In this document: positions 17,615 through 27,703 of the stretch, piece after piece
How positions within the stretch are numbered: position 1 is the first letter of the stretch
How the letters are laid out: every line of letters begins with the position of its first letter
Origin: Thermodesulfomicrobium sp. WS
Lineage (GTDB): Bacteria > Desulfobacterota > Desulfovibrionia > Desulfovibrionales > Desulfomicrobiaceae
Length of the DNA: 64,000 bases
Reading direction: 5' to 3'
Assembly: GCF_027925145.1 (NCBI RefSeq)
Contig: NZ_AP027130.1
Coordinates: forward strand, 1,922,001 to 1,986,000
Notes under the pieces: generated by a model
What the model was told of the DNA's origin: nothing
Seen by the model: the letters and a program-made list of their open reading frames with translations, nothing else
The model's database searches: none
Program-made: the position numbers and the translations under genes

Positions 17615-18130
17615 TCATAACCGAAGGCCCTGGGCCTGACCAGGGGTGAGCCGCGCCAAGCGGCCATGGTTCAAATGGCATACGGCCACGGCCAAGGCAT
17701 CGGCGGCGTCCAGGGGCCAGGTGGCGGGGGCGGCCACGATCCGCCCCACCATGAAGCGCACCTGCTCCTTGTCCGCCCGGCCAAAGCCCGTGACGGTCTT
17801 TTTCACCACCGTGGGCTCGTACCCAAAGACCGGGATCCCACACAGTCCGCAGGCCGCCAGGATGGCCCCGCGCGCCTGGCCAAGTTTCAGGGCCGAGGCC
17901 GCGCTCTTGGCCGTGAACACCGTCTCCACCGCCACCGCCGAAGGGGCGTAGCGCTCAAGCCAAGAGCGTGTCTCCTCCAGAAGCCGAGCCAGCCGTTCAC
18001 TGGTGGGAGAGTCCGCACGCAGGCGCACGCAGTCCGCGGCCACCAGCCGCACCTGGCCGGAATCTTCGGCCACCACGCCCAAGCCCGTGACGCGGGAACC
18101 AGGGTCCACGCCCATGACCACCACGCTCAT
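17615..18130 (-). CDS. ruvC: Holliday junction resolvase RuvC
   Basis: 171 residues. Cleaves Holliday junctions as a dimer using four acidic residues. Seen: [14 protein letters not shown] with Asp9, the AVETVF glutamate near 69, and the [13 protein letters not shown] aspartates near 145. [14 protein letters not shown] is a family signature. The start overlaps yebC by 4 bases. Confidence 0.97.
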   Translation of the reverse strand: MSVVVMGVDPGSRVTGLGVVAEDSGQVRLVAADCVRLRADSPTSERLARLLEETRSWLERYAPSAVAVETVFTAKSAASALKLGQARGAILAACGLCGIPVFGYEPTVVKKTVTGFGRADKEQVRFMVGRIVAAPATWPLDAADALAVAVCHLNHGRLARLTPGQAQGLRL

Positions 18131-18867
18131 TCCATTTCGGCCATGAGCGCATCGGGAAGATCGAAGTTGGCGTACACGTTCTGCACGTCGTCGTGGTCTT
18201 CCAGGGCGTCGTAGAGCTTGAGCATCTTGCGGCCCGTCTCTTCATCCAAGGCCACCGTGTTTTGGGGGATCATGGTGATTTCCGCGCTCGTAAAACCCAG
18301 TCCCGCCGCCTCGAAGGCCGCCTTGACCGCCGGAAAGTCCTCAGGAGCGCAGCGCGCCTGCCATACGTCGCCGTCATCGACCACGTCTTCCAGACCGGCA
18401 TCGAGTCCGGCCTCCAGGATGGTCTCTTCGTCCAAGTCCTTGGGGAACTCGAACACCCCCTTCTTGTCGAACATCCAGGCCACGCAACCGGCCGCGCCCA
18501 GGCTGCCGCCGTTTTTACTCAAGATGTGGCGCACGTCGGCCACGGTACGGTTCTTGTTATCCGTGGCTGCCTCGATGAGCAACGCCACGCCGCCGGGGCC
18601 GTAGCCCTCGTACACGATCTCTTCCAGGGCGTCGCTGGCCAGCTCTCCCGTACCTTTCTTGATGGCGGTCTCGATCTTGTCCTTGGGCAAGTTCACGGCC
18701 TTGGCCGCTTCGATGGCGGCGCGCAGGCGCGGGTTGGCTTCCGGGTCGCCCCCGGTTTTCGCGGCCAGGATGATCTCCTTGGTCACCTTGGTGAACATCT
18801 TGCCGCGTTTGGCGTCCTGGCGGCCCTTCCGATGCTGGATGTTTTTCCACTTACTATGTCCTGCCAT
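18127..18867 (-). CDS. yebC: YebC/PmpR-family regulator
   Basis: 246 residues, full length. Starts [20 protein letters not shown] and carries [35 protein letters not shown] and [20 protein letters not shown], all family hallmarks. YebC proteins bind DNA or assist translation of polyproline-type stalls, depending on subgroup. Next to ruvCAB, as in many proteobacteria. It overlaps the rlmE stop by 14 bases. Confidence 0.97.
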   Translation of the reverse strand: MAGHSKWKNIQHRKGRQDAKRGKMFTKVTKEIILAAKTGGDPEANPRLRAAIEAAKAVNLPKDKIETAIKKGTGELASDALEEIVYEGYGPGGVALLIEAATDNKNRTVADVRHILSKNGGSLGAAGCVAWMFDKKGVFEFPKDLDEETILEAGLDAGLEDVVDDGDVWQARCAPEDFPAVKAAFEAAGLGFTSAEITMIPQNTVALDEETGRKMLKLYDALEDHDDVQNVYANFDLPDALMAEME

Positions 18868-19495
18868 GGGTCTCCTCGTGATGGGGGGATAGATACCGCG
18901 GGTCCCGCTCGCGCAGCCCCAGGCCCACGATGAAGATCTCTTTGCTCTCCGACCGCGAACTCTTGGGCTTGAACAAGCTCACCCGCTCGAAAAAGGGTTT
19001 GATGCTGCGCACAAACGCCGGGGCATCCGGACCTTCGAAAATCTTGGCCACAAAATGCCCGCCCCGATCCAGCCAGCGCATGGCCACCGTATAGGCGGCC
19101 TCCACCAGCGCCAAGGATCGGGACTGATCCGTAATACGGCTGCCTGTGGTCTTGGGGGCCATATCACTTAAGACCACCGCAAAGGGCGCCGCCTGGGCAA
19201 GCACGCCCTCCACCTCGGGTGCAGGCGCGAGCATATCCGTCACCAGAAAACATACTTGAGGCGGAAATACCGTATCCGTGGGGTTGAGGTCCACGGCGAT
19301 GACCTGGCCTTTGGGGCCCACACGCTCGGCAGCGTACAGCGTCCAGGAACCAGGGGTGGCGCCCAGATCGAGCACCCGTTGCCCCGGACGCAAGATCCGC
19401 AGTGCCTTGTCCATCTCCTGGAGCTTGTATACGGAACGGGCGGGATAGTGCTCGGCCTTGGCCTTGCGAAAGTAATAGTCCCGATAGGTTTTCAT
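18854..19495 (-). CDS. rlmE: 23S rRNA (uridine-2552-2'-O)-methyltransferase RlmE
   Basis: 213 residues from ATG 19495, preceded by GAGGAC. SAM-dependent 2'-O-methylation of U2552 in the A loop. The K-D-K-E set is visible: [34 protein letters not shown] (SAM loop), [12 protein letters not shown] (Asp), HFVAKIFEG (Lys) and [13 protein letters not shown] (Glu). First gene of the repair operon; divergent from the glycosyltransferase gene, with starts about 40 bases apart or overlapping. Confidence 0.95.
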   Translation of the reverse strand: MKTYRDYYFRKAKAEHYPARSVYKLQEMDKALRILRPGQRVLDLGATPGSWTLYAAERVGPKGQVIAVDLNPTDTVFPPQVCFLVTDMLAPAPEVEGVLAQAAPFAVVLSDMAPKTTGSRITDQSRSLALVEAAYTVAMRWLDRGGHFVAKIFEGPDAPAFVRSIKPFFERVSLFKPKSSRSESKEIFIVGLGLRERDPRYLSPHHEETHGRT

Positions 19496-19535
19496 GCTGT
19501 CCTCTGGGGCGACCAGCCCCACGAAAGTGGTTTTT

Positions 19536-21014
19536 ATGCCAGTCCGTCCCCATCGTGTAAAGATTCGAGATGAGCTCGGCCGCAGCCAAAGCCTGGCGGA
19601 CGGCCCCCAATGCTTTGCCTGGGAAGGGGCGGGAGCGGCAGTGCTCGTGCTGGGCGTGGGCCCCGATCCCGACGAAACCCAGCACCTCGTAGGTGCGGCG
19701 CCCCAGGTATTCCTGCTGGAAGCACCAGGGCTTACGCGGCAAATGCCTGGCCCGTGGCATGCCGCCATCCCGGCCGCCTGGCAGCGCATCCATCCCCAGG
19801 ACCTCGCCCGCCTGCCGGACTGCCGCCGCCTCAGCTACCTCCCGGGACTGCGGCTTTTTCCCTCCTTTTGGCAGCCTGTACTGGCTCGGATACGCCGCTT
19901 CTCCTGCGCCCCACCTGCAGACACCATCTGGCTTCCCGGCCCTGACCACGGGCTGGTGCGCCACGAGCTGGCCACTGCGGCCCACGCCCTGGGCCTTGTC
20001 CCCCGCCTGCTTCCGGCAGAGATCCCCGCCCCAAGGCTGCGCGCCCTGCTTGGCGCCGAGCGGCCCCGCCTGGTGCTCTCCATCAATTTCCACGGCCTTG
20101 ACCCTTGGGGAGAAAACCAGGCCATACTTCAGACAGCCCAGGTCCCGGTGGTGGTCTGGTGCGTGGACAATCCCTTTCACCTGCTCGCCAAGGTCAAGAC
20201 CCGCGCCTGGCGCAGCCTTCCCCTGGCGGTCACGGACCCTTGGTTTGTCCGCCCGCTGCGCGAGATGGGCGGCCGACCGTTCTTTCTCCCTTTGGCCACC
20301 TGCCCCCGCATCTTTGCCCCGCGCACGGCACCGCCCTGCCTGGCAGCGCTCTTCGTGGGCCGCACCCGCTTTCCCGGCTCCGAGACATTTTTCGCCGCCG
20401 CCCATGCCCCGGCCAAGCTCCGCCAACGCGCCCGCGCCCTTGCCAGCTGCTGCCGCGCCCCGGACCTCTCCTGGTGGTGGGAGCAGTGCAACCGCCCCCG
20501 CCCCTGGCCCGGGCATGCCATCCGCGCCGTGGGCCACGGGGCGGACGAAGCCTCGCGCCAATGGCGGGCCAGCGTGCTGACAGCCGTGGCCCAAGCGCTC
20601 CCCTTAAGCGTCGTGGGCGATGCCGCCTGGCAGGAGCTGCTCCCCCACGCCCAAATCCTCCCGCCCGTGGACTACTATGGTCCCTTGGCCGACACCTATG
20701 CCCAGGCGGCCGTCACCCTGAACCTGACGAGTCTTCTCCTTCCCCAGGGGCTCACCCAACGCCACTTCGACGTCTGGGCCTGCGGCGGATTCCTCCTCTC
20801 CGACGCCACGCCTGGCATGCGCCTCTTTCCCCGGGAACTCACCGCGCCGGTGACTTTCGCCACCCCCAATCAGGCCGTCTGCCGCACCCAGTACTTCCTC
20901 AAGCACGAAGGCGAGCGGCGCGAGCTTGCCGCTGCCTGGCAGGCGCACATCCTCGCCCACCACACCTACACCCATCGTCTCGCCGCCCTGCTGGAGGGAG
21001 TCCCCCGTCCCTAG
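19536..21014 (+). CDS. CgeB-like glycosyltransferase family protein
   Basis: 492 residues with the two Rossmann-like halves of GT-B enzymes. Points seen: VLGVGPDPDE near the N-terminus, LVLSINFHGLDPWGENQAIL, VVVWCVDNPFHLL and, in the C-terminal half, LPPVDYYGPLADTYAQAAVTLNLTS and FDVWACGGFLLSDA, which match the Glyco_trans_1_2/CgeB type of DUF3880 proteins. Acceptor unknown; candidates are flagellin or surface glycans. The start is uncertain: ATG 19494 is also in frame; I preferred 19536, but neither has a strong ribosome site. Confidence 0.78.
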   Translation: MPVRPHRVKIRDELGRSQSLADGPQCFAWEGAGAAVLVLGVGPDPDETQHLVGAAPQVFLLEAPGLTRQMPGPWHAAIPAAWQRIHPQDLARLPDCRRLSYLPGLRLFPSFWQPVLARIRRFSCAPPADTIWLPGPDHGLVRHELATAAHALGLVPRLLPAEIPAPRLRALLGAERPRLVLSINFHGLDPWGENQAILQTAQVPVVVWCVDNPFHLLAKVKTRAWRSLPLAVTDPWFVRPLREMGGRPFFLPLATCPRIFAPRTAPPCLAALFVGRTRFPGSETFFAAAHAPAKLRQRARALASCCRAPDLSWWWEQCNRPRPWPGHAIRAVGHGADEASRQWRASVLTAVAQALPLSVVGDAAWQELLPHAQILPPVDYYGPLADTYAQAAVTLNLTSLLLPQGLTQRHFDVWACGGFLLSDATPGMRLFPRELTAPVTFATPNQAVCRTQYFLKHEGERRELAAAWQAHILAHHTYTHRLAALLEGVPRP

Positions 21015-21071
21015 ACCTTGCCGGAGGCGCGGACAGTGCCTAATGGATGCAGTCCCGCAACCCCAACCCCC

Positions 21072-23864
21072 ATGCCTATGCACACTGCCTGCATCCAGAT
21101 CCGCGGCGCCCGCCAGCACAACCTCAAGAATATCAACCTCGACATCCCCCGCGACCAGCTCACCGTGATTTGCGGACCGTCGGGCTCGGGCAAGAGCACG
21201 CTGGCCTTCGACATCGTCTACGCCGAAGGCCAGCGCCGCTACGTGGAGTCGCTCTCCACCTATGCCCGCCAATTCCTGCCGCAGATGGACAAGCCCGACG
21301 TGGACAGCATCGAAGGGCTCACCCCGGCCATCTCCCTGGAGCAGGCCACGGTGTCGCGCAACCCCCGCTCCACGGTGGGGACCGTGACCGAGGTCTACGA
21401 TTTTCTGCGCGTCTTCTGGGCCCGCCTGGGCATCCCCCATTGCCCGCAATGCCACGCCCCCATCACCGCCCAGACCAGCGACCAGATGGTGGACAGCATC
21501 CTCGCCCTCCCTGAAGGCACGCGCTTTCTCCTGCTCGCCCCATTGGTGGAACACAAGAAAGGCACCCACGCCGATCTGTTGCGCAAGCTCAAAAGCCAGG
21601 GCTTTGCCCGGGTGCGGGTCAATGGCGAGGTCCTGGGCCTCGATCCCCTGCCCGAGCTCTCCAAGACCCACAAACACACCATCCACGCCGTGGTGGACCG
21701 ACTGGTACTGCGGCCGGATCTGCGCCGCCGCCTGGCGGACTCGGTGGAGCTGGCCTTGCGCCTGGGCGAAGGCCGGCTGGCGGTGCAGCCGGTGGGCCCC
21801 GACGGCGCGGCAGGCGAAGACATCCTCTTTTCCGCCACCGCCGTGTGTCCCCGCTGCGCAGTGAGCCTGCCCTCCATGAGCCCGCAGCTCTTTTCCTTCA
21901 ACAGCCCCCAAGGGGCCTGCCCGCGCTGCGGCGGTATCGGCAGCATCGAATTCTACGACCCGCAGCTGATGGCCCCCAATACCGGCATGAGTATCGCCGA
22001 CGGCGCCCTGCTCCCCTGGCGCCATCCCAAGGCCCTCTCCCGCATCCGCCCCGATTTGGAACGCCTCGGCCGCGCCCTGGGGTTTACCCTCAACACCCCC
22101 CTCTCCCAGCTCAGTCCAGAGGCGTGGCAGGCCCTCTTCCACGGCCACGCCCCATCCGCCTGGACCGGACTCGTCCCGCTCTTGGAGCGCGGCCACCACC
22201 TGGGCGGCATCTGGCGCGATGAACTCTCCCGCTTTCGGCAAAGCACCACCTGCCCGGCATGCAACGGCGCCCGCCTCCGGCCCGAGGCCCTGGCCGTGCT
22301 CGTAGACCACCTCTCCATCTTCGACTTCTGCTGCCTGCCCGTGGAGCGCGCCCGTACCTGGCTCGACGCCTACTCCCCCGCACCCGGCAAACAGCCCATC
22401 GCCGAGCCCCTGGTGAAAGAACTGCGCCACCGCCTCGGTTTTCTCGCCGCCGTGGGGCTCGACTATCTCACCCTGTCGCGCTCCATGAGCACCCTTTCCG
22501 GGGGCGAGGCGCAGCGCATCCGCCTGGCCGGACAATTGGGCTCCGGCCTGGTGGGAGTGACCTACGTGCTCGACGAGCCGAGCATCGGGCTGCATCCCCG
22601 CGACAACGAACGCCTCATCGCCACCCTGCGCAGCCTCCAGAGCCGGGGCAACACCGTATTGGTGGTGGAGCACGACGAAGCCACCATCCGCGCCGCCGAC
22701 CACGTCATCGAGCTGGGGCCGGGTTCCGGCCTTCTGGGTGGAGAAATCGTCTTTGCCGGCCCGCCCCAGACGCTGGTGGCCGAGGCGGCGACCCTCACCG
22801 GCAAGTACCTGCGCGGCGAGCTCACCATCCCCCGGCCCACCACACGCCGCCGCCCTACAGGGCAGATCACCCTGCGGCAGGTGACCACCAACAACCTCCA
22901 AGGCATCGACTGCGCTTTTCCCCTCGGCAACCTGGTGTGCGTCACCGGGGTATCCGGGTCCGGCAAGAGTTCGCTGGTGATCGACTCCCTCTCCAAGCAC
23001 CTGGCGCTGCGCCACGGCCTGAAGGTGGACTCCCCGGGACATATCGGCGGCATGGAAGGGGCCGAGGCCGTGGAGCGGTTGGTCATCATCGACCAAACCC
23101 CCATCGGCCGCACCCCGCGCTCCAACCCCGCCACCTACACCAAGGTCTTTGACGACATCCGCGCCCTGTTCGCCGGCACCAAAGAGGCCAAAAAGCGCGG
23201 CTACGCGCCGGGACGTTTCAGCTTCAACGTACGCGGCGGCCGCTGCGAGGCCTGCCAGGGTGACGGCCAGATCCGGGTGGAGATGCATTTTCTCCCGGAC
23301 ATCTTCGTCACCTGCGAGGTGTGCGGCGGCAAACGCTACAACCGCGAGACCCTGGACATCCTCTACCGGGGCAAATCCATCGCCGAGGTGCTCGAGATGA
23401 GCGTGGCCGAGGCCAAGGAGTTCTTCGCCGGCCACAGTGCACTCAGCCGCAAATTGGGGATCTTGGAGGAAGTGGGCCTGGAGTACCTGCGCCTTGGACA
23501 ATCGGCCACCACCCTCTCCGGCGGCGAGGCCCAACGCATCAAGCTCTCCCGGGAGCTGGGCAAGCGCAGCCTCCCCGGCACCCTGTACATCCTCGATGAA
23601 CCCACCACGGGGCTGCACATCCATGAGGTGGGCAAGCTCATTGGCGTGCTCCAGACCCTGGTGGACCGCGGGGCCTCGGTCATCGTCATCGAACACAACC
23701 TGGACGTGGTGGCCGCCGCGGACCACGTCATCGACCTCGGCCCCGGAGGCGGAGAGAACGGCGGCCGCATCATCGCCCAGGGCACGCCCGAGGAGCTGGC
23801 CGCCAACCCCGCGTCCATCACCGGGCGCTTTTTGCGACCTGAGAACGCAGCACGCCCGGCCTAG
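21072..23864 (+). CDS. uvrA: Excinuclease ABC subunit A
   Basis: 930 residues, slightly short of the 940 of enterobacteria. Damage recognition in nucleotide excision repair. Two ABC modules: Walker A GPSGSGKSTLA and GVSGSGKSSLV; signatures LSGGEAQRI (twice); zinc fingers CPRCAVSLPSMSPQLFSFNSPQGACPRC and CEACQGDGQIRVEMHFLPDIFVTCEVC, as CxxC pairs. The first ATG of the MPMHTACIQIRGARQHNLKN start was chosen; the ATG two codons later is possible. It overlaps the convergent hldD stop by four bases. Confidence 0.97.
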   Translation: MPMHTACIQIRGARQHNLKNINLDIPRDQLTVICGPSGSGKSTLAFDIVYAEGQRRYVESLSTYARQFLPQMDKPDVDSIEGLTPAISLEQATVSRNPRSTVGTVTEVYDFLRVFWARLGIPHCPQCHAPITAQTSDQMVDSILALPEGTRFLLLAPLVEHKKGTHADLLRKLKSQGFARVRVNGEVLGLDPLPELSKTHKHTIHAVVDRLVLRPDLRRRLADSVELALRLGEGRLAVQPVGPDGAAGEDILFSATAVCPRCAVSLPSMSPQLFSFNSPQGACPRCGGIGSIEFYDPQLMAPNTGMSIADGALLPWRHPKALSRIRPDLERLGRALGFTLNTPLSQLSPEAWQALFHGHAPSAWTGLVPLLERGHHLGGIWRDELSRFRQSTTCPACNGARLRPEALAVLVDHLSIFDFCCLPVERARTWLDAYSPAPGKQPIAEPLVKELRHRLGFLAAVGLDYLTLSRSMSTLSGGEAQRIRLAGQLGSGLVGVTYVLDEPSIGLHPRDNERLIATLRSLQSRGNTVLVVEHDEATIRAADHVIELGPGSGLLGGEIVFAGPPQTLVAEAATLTGKYLRGELTIPRPTTRRRPTGQITLRQVTTNNLQGIDCAFPLGNLVCVTGVSGSGKSSLVIDSLSKHLALRHGLKVDSPGHIGGMEGAEAVERLVIIDQTPIGRTPRSNPATYTKVFDDIRALFAGTKEAKKRGYAPGRFSFNVRGGRCEACQGDGQIRVEMHFLPDIFVTCEVCGGKRYNRETLDILYRGKSIAEVLEMSVAEAKEFFAGHSALSRKLGILEEVGLEYLRLGQSATTLSGGEAQRIKLSRELGKRSLPGTLYILDEPTTGLHIHEVGKLIGVLQTLVDRGASVIVIEHNLDVVAAADHVIDLGPGGGENGGRIIAQGTPEELAANPASITGRFLRPENAARPA

Positions 23865-24841
23865 CGCGAACGCAAGTACGCCGGTCCCTGGAGCAGAAAA
23901 TCCTGCACATAGCGGGTCACCGCCTCCTCCAGGGACCGAAACGGCACCGTGCAGCCCCGGGAGCGCAGCTTGGCCATGCTTGCGCAAGTATAATACTGAT
24001 ATTTCTCGCGAATCGCCTCAGGCATAGGGATGTAGCGAATGCGCGGCTCCCGCCCCATGGCGGCAAACACCGCCCGGGCCAGGTCGTTCCAGGTGCGGGA
24101 CCGGCCGGTGCCCACATTGAAGATGCCGCCCACGGCGGTGTTTTCCAGCAACCACAAGACCACCTCCACGCAGTCCTCTACATAGACGAAGTCGCGCTGC
24201 TGCTCGCCGTGGGCGTAGTCGGGCCGGTGAGAACAGAAAAGCCGGAGCTCGTCCGTGGCCGCGATCTCCGCCACGGCCTTGCACACCACCGAGCGCATCT
24301 CCCCTTTGTGGTACTCGTTGGGCCCAAAGACGTTGAAGAACTTGAGGCCCGCCACAGCATCCAACAGCCCCTCCTCCCGCACCCAGAGGTCAAAGAGGTG
24401 CTTGGAATAGCCATACATGTTGAGGGGACTCAAACGGTCGAGCAGGGCGTCGTCATCCTCGAAGCCGAGGCCGCCGTCTCCGTAGGTGGCGGCAGAGCTG
24501 GCGTACACGAAGCGCGCCCCCTGCTCGAGGGCAAAGCGGCACACGAGTTTGGAATACTCCACGTTGTTGCGCATCAAATAATCGGCGTCCCGCTCGGTAG
24601 TGGAAGAACAGGCGCCCATGTGGATGACGGCCTCCACCGGCTCGGCCCACGGGGAGTTCCGCAGCCTTTGGGCGAATTCGTCTTTGTGGACATAGTCCCG
24701 GTAGCGCAATCCCACGAGATTTTTCCATTTTTCCGTGCACCCCAAATTGTCCACCACCAGGATGTCATCCACCCCGCGACGGTTGAGTCCCCACACAATG
24801 GCGCTTCCCAAAAATCCGGCCCCGCCGGTGACAATGATCAT
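23861..24841 (-). CDS. hldD: ADP-L-glycero-D-manno-heptose 6-epimerase
   Basis: 326 residues; the ATG follows GGAGGATGG. Last step in making ADP-heptose for the LPS inner core. NADP-binding TGGAGFLGSAIVW, the HMGACSSTTE loop typical of HldD, catalytic Ser with the YGYSK (Tyr-x3-Lys) motif, and NVFGPNEYHKGEMRSVV are seen. This marks the organism as making heptose-containing LPS. Other heptose genes are not nearby. Confidence 0.95.
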   Translation of the reverse strand: MIIVTGGAGFLGSAIVWGLNRRGVDDILVVDNLGCTEKWKNLVGLRYRDYVHKDEFAQRLRNSPWAEPVEAVIHMGACSSTTERDADYLMRNNVEYSKLVCRFALEQGARFVYASSAATYGDGGLGFEDDDALLDRLSPLNMYGYSKHLFDLWVREEGLLDAVAGLKFFNVFGPNEYHKGEMRSVVCKAVAEIAATDELRLFCSHRPDYAHGEQQRDFVYVEDCVEVVLWLLENTAVGGIFNVGTGRSRTWNDLARAVFAAMGREPRIRYIPMPEAIREKYQYYTCASMAKLRSRGCTVPFRSLEEAVTRYVQDFLLQGPAYLRSR

Positions 24842-24899
24842 CCATCCTCCATGGTATGTTGGCGTCCCACCCGGACGCGAAATCTTGCGGGCCCCCGCC

Positions 24900-25370
24900 T
24901 TAGCTGTTGAGGCGCCAGAGCTGCCCATTGAGCACCGCGGCAAAGCTCACCCAAGCCCAATACGGCGCAAGCAGCCACGCGGCCAGCGGACGAATCTTCC
25001 AGAAGGCGATCATGGTCGCCACAATGGCGAGCCACAGCAGCACAATGTCCACCAACGCAAGATCCGGCCGGTGCAGTCCAAAAAAGAGATATGACCACAG
25101 GGCATTGAGGACGAGCTGAAACTCAAAAAGCCCCAAGGCCACGCGTGCCGCTGCGAATCCCGCCTCCCGCCACACCAGCCAGGCGGCGATCCCCATCAGC
25201 AGGTAGAGCAGCGACCACACCGGGCCAAAGACCGCATCCGGCGGGGTCCAACTGGGTTTGATAAGTTCGGCGTACCACGGGCCAGGGACAAAGCGCGAGC
25301 CAATCCAGCCGGCCACAAAGGGCATGGCCACCCAAAAAACCAGCCCGATACGCGCATACCTAGTCGACAT
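24900..25370 (-). CDS. tspO: TspO/MBR-family membrane protein
   Basis: 156 residues, five transmembrane helices. TspO proteins bind tetrapyrroles and other hydrophobic ligands. Family motifs: WYAELIKPSWTPPDAVFGPVW, LLYLLMGIAAWLVWR, LNALWSYLFFGLHRPDLALVDI, and APYWAWVSFAAVLNGQLWRLN at the C-terminus. The start is the ATG after GGGGGGAG. It is 58 bases upstream of hldD. Confidence 0.93.
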   Translation of the reverse strand: MSTRYARIGLVFWVAMPFVAGWIGSRFVPGPWYAELIKPSWTPPDAVFGPVWSLLYLLMGIAAWLVWREAGFAAARVALGLFEFQLVLNALWSYLFFGLHRPDLALVDIVLLWLAIVATMIAFWKIRPLAAWLLAPYWAWVSFAAVLNGQLWRLNS

Positions 25371-25442
25371 GACTCCCCCCATGAAAGCACCTCAAGGCCC
25401 CAAGGCGTACCCCAAAGCACACCCGCGCCCCGGTTGGGAACT

Positions 25443-26060
25443 CTACGAATTTTCGGAACGCAGGGCCGCCCGCGCCCCGACGATCACACGCAGCGCCGAA
25501 CGCAAAAGGAACCACACAAGCCCGGAAGCCACAAGAATATCGGGCCACTTGGATCCAGTGAGCCACACCCCTCCGGCCGCGACGAATACCGAAATGTTGG
25601 AGACGATATCATTGCGCGAGCACTCCCACACCGAGCTCATGTTGATGTCTTCATGGCGGTGCCGCCACAAAAGATACAGACACACCGCATTGGCCAGCAG
25701 CCCGAGGACGCTGAATGCGCCCATCACCTCGAAGATGGGGACCGTGGGGACAAAAAGCTTGTACAGTACCTGGGCGAGCACCGCGCTCGCAGCCCCGAAA
25801 ATGAGCATCCCCTTGAAGAGGGCGACCTTGGCCTTGGTGGTATTGCTGCGGGAAACCGCGTACAGACTGAGGGCGTAGGTCACCGCATCGCCAAGATTAT
25901 CCAGGCTGTCGGCCAGGAGCGCGGTGGATTTCCCATACAGCGCTGCGACCAAGATCACCAAAAACATCAATGCATTGATGCCGAGCACCATGAGCAACGT
26001 CCCCCGTTGCCGCTGATGCAGGGCATCGATGGCGCAGCTGCCTCCACAACACCGTCCCAT
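25443..26060 (-). CDS. Short cation diffusion facilitator-type transporter
   Basis: 205 residues with five to six transmembrane helices but without the cytoplasmic C-terminal domain of full CDF proteins. Metal site residues are seen as [14 protein letters not shown] (Asp-x3-Asp like) and [14 protein letters not shown]. The N-terminus is [20 protein letters not shown], a Cys-rich start that may bind metal. Expected to export Zn, Co or Cd in exchange for protons. A GAGGAG ribosome site precedes it. The intergenic stretch to hisH (26061-26292) carries no gene. Confidence 0.8.
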   Translation of the reverse strand: MGRCCGGSCAIDALHQRQRGTLLMVLGINALMFLVILVAALYGKSTALLADSLDNLGDAVTYALSLYAVSRSNTTKAKVALFKGMLIFGAASAVLAQVLYKLFVPTVPIFEVMGAFSVLGLLANAVCLYLLWRHRHEDINMSSVWECSRNDIVSNISVFVAAGGVWLTGSKWPDILVASGLVWFLLRSALRVIVGARAALRSENS

Positions 26061-26212
26061 TGGTTTCTCCTCGTATTCCGATTGGGTACATGCCCATCAA
26101 ACGCGCCGTGCCCCAGCCGGATGCAGCGGCTGCCACAGGCCGCGCCGTATGCGGATTTCTGCACCCCAGGCACCTTGTCAAGCACCTCCCGGGGGAAGGC
26201 GTGCGGGAGGAC

Positions 26213-26241
26213 TTGGATTTGCACGCCTCCTGGACTATACG
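26213..26241 (+). promoter_or_regulatory. Probable promoter of hisHF
   Basis: TTGGAT, 17 bases, TATACG, ending about 50 bases before the hisH ATG. The -10 is good (4 of 6), the -35 weak. An inverted repeat CCTCCCG/CGGGAGG overlaps just upstream. Confidence 0.4.
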
Positions 26242-26292
26242 CTGTTTTTCGCCAGAACGCTTTCCTATCCGCGCTTCTTCTCAGGAGGAACC

Positions 26293-26934
26293 ATGCTCGC
26301 CATCCTCGACTACCAGGCCGGCAACCTCACCAGTGTGCGCCGCGCCTTGGACCATCTCGGCATCCCCTGCACCGTCACCGCCGATCCGAGTACGCTTCGC
26401 GCCGCCCAGGGCGTCATCTTCCCTGGAGTGGGCGCTGCGGGCTCGGCCATGGCCCACCTCACGGCCACGGGCCTAGGCGACCTGCTCAAGGACCTGGTCG
26501 CTGCCGGCAAACCCCTTTTGGGCATCTGCCTGGGGTGTCAGATCGTCCTTGCGGCCAGCGAAGAGAACCAAACCACGACCCTGGGGATCATCCCCGGCCG
26601 CTGCCAGCGCTTCGACCCCAGCTTGACCGACGAAGACGGACATCCCATCGCCATCCCGCACATGGGATGGAACACGGTGCGCCTCACCCAACCCTGCCGG
26701 CTCTTTGACGGCATCGATCCGGCCAGCGAATTCTACTTCGTGCATTCCTACTATCCGGTACCCGAGAGCCGCTACGTCATCGGCATGACCCACTACGGCC
26801 TCGATTTCTGCTCCGTGCACGGCAAAGACGGGTTGTGGTCCGTGCAATTCCATCCGGAAAAAAGCGGCCGCCCTGGCCTCACCCTGCTCTCCAACTTCTT
26901 TGCCTACTGCCAGGAGGTCTCCCATGCTCAGTAA
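26293..26934 (+). CDS. hisH: Imidazole glycerol phosphate synthase, glutaminase subunit
   Basis: 213 residues. Provides ammonia from glutamine to HisF. Glutaminase triad: the nucleophile Cys in [15 protein letters not shown], and His/Glu in [26 protein letters not shown] is the family oxyanion region. AGGAGG precedes the ATG. It overlaps hisF by 11 bases. Only hisH and hisF are together here; hisC is 10 kb away. Confidence 0.96.
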   Translation: MLAILDYQAGNLTSVRRALDHLGIPCTVTADPSTLRAAQGVIFPGVGAAGSAMAHLTATGLGDLLKDLVAAGKPLLGICLGCQIVLAASEENQTTTLGIIPGRCQRFDPSLTDEDGHPIAIPHMGWNTVRLTQPCRLFDGIDPASEFYFVHSYYPVPESRYVIGMTHYGLDFCSVHGKDGLWSVQFHPEKSGRPGLTLLSNFFAYCQEVSHAQ

Positions 26935-27703
26935 GCGCGTCATCCCCTGTCTGGACGTGCGCGACGGCAAGCTCACCAAAGGGGTGCGCTTCCAAGGCAA
27001 CGTGGACATCGGCGACCCTGTGGAAACCGCCCGCCGCTACTACGAAGAAGGCGCGGACGAGATCGTCTTCTACGATATCACCGCCTCCCACGAGGGCCGG
27101 GGCATCATGCTGCGGGTGGTGGAGCAGGTGGCGGCGCAGATCTTCATCCCCTTCTCCGTAGGCGGCGGCATCAGCACCGTGGCGCAGATGCGCGATGTGC
27201 TCCTGGCCGGGGCCGAGAAGGTGTCCGTGAACTCCGCGGCGGTGAAAAATCCGGCCATCATCGGCGAAGGGGCCGCGGCCTTCGGGTCCCAATGCATCGT
27301 GGTGGGCATGGACGTCCTGCGGGTGCCGGCGACCCCAGAAATCCCGTCCGGCTATGAGATCGTCATCCACGGCGGACGCAAACGCACCGGCATCGACGCC
27401 CTGTGGTGGGCCCAGGAGGCCGAACGCCTGGGGGCAGGCGAGCTGTGCGTCAATTCCATCGACGCCGACGGCACCAAGGATGGCTACGAGCTCACCCTCA
27501 CCCGCAGGATCGCCGATGCCGTGCGCATCCCGGTCATCGCCTCAGGCGGGGCCGGGACCCCGGAGCACATGGCCGCAGCCGTGACCCAAGGCCGGGCCTC
27601 GGCGGCCCTCATTGCCTCCATCGTGCACTACGGCGAATACACCATCGCCCAGTGTAAGGAGGTCATGGCCCAACACGGCGTCAAGGTACGCACCGTGTGG
27701 TAG
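26924..27703 (+). CDS. hisF: Imidazole glycerol phosphate synthase, cyclase subunit
   Basis: 259 residues, a TIM barrel. Forms imidazole glycerol phosphate and AICAR. Starts [20 protein letters not shown] with catalytic Asp11; the second Asp is in [25 protein letters not shown] and [14 protein letters not shown] are phosphate-binding loops. AGGAGGT lies before the ATG inside hisH. Ends 23 bases into the convergent cobD-cobQ gene. Confidence 0.97.
   Translation: MLSKRVIPCLDVRDGKLTKGVRFQGNVDIGDPVETARRYYEEGADEIVFYDITASHEGRGIMLRVVEQVAAQIFIPFSVGGGISTVAQMRDVLLAGAEKVSVNSAAVKNPAIIGEGAAAFGSQCIVVGMDVLRVPATPEIPSGYEIVIHGGRKRTGIDALWWAQEAERLGAGELCVNSIDADGTKDGYELTLTRRIADAVRIPVIASGGAGTPEHMAAAVTQGRASAALIASIVHYGEYTIAQCKEVMAQHGVKVRTVW

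Noticed and set aside
20604-23987. Very long open frame (over 1,100 codons) on the minus strand
   Set aside because: It lies antisense to uvrA and the glycosyltransferase gene; composition is Gly/His/Ala-rich nonsense caused by high GC, with no recognisable domain.
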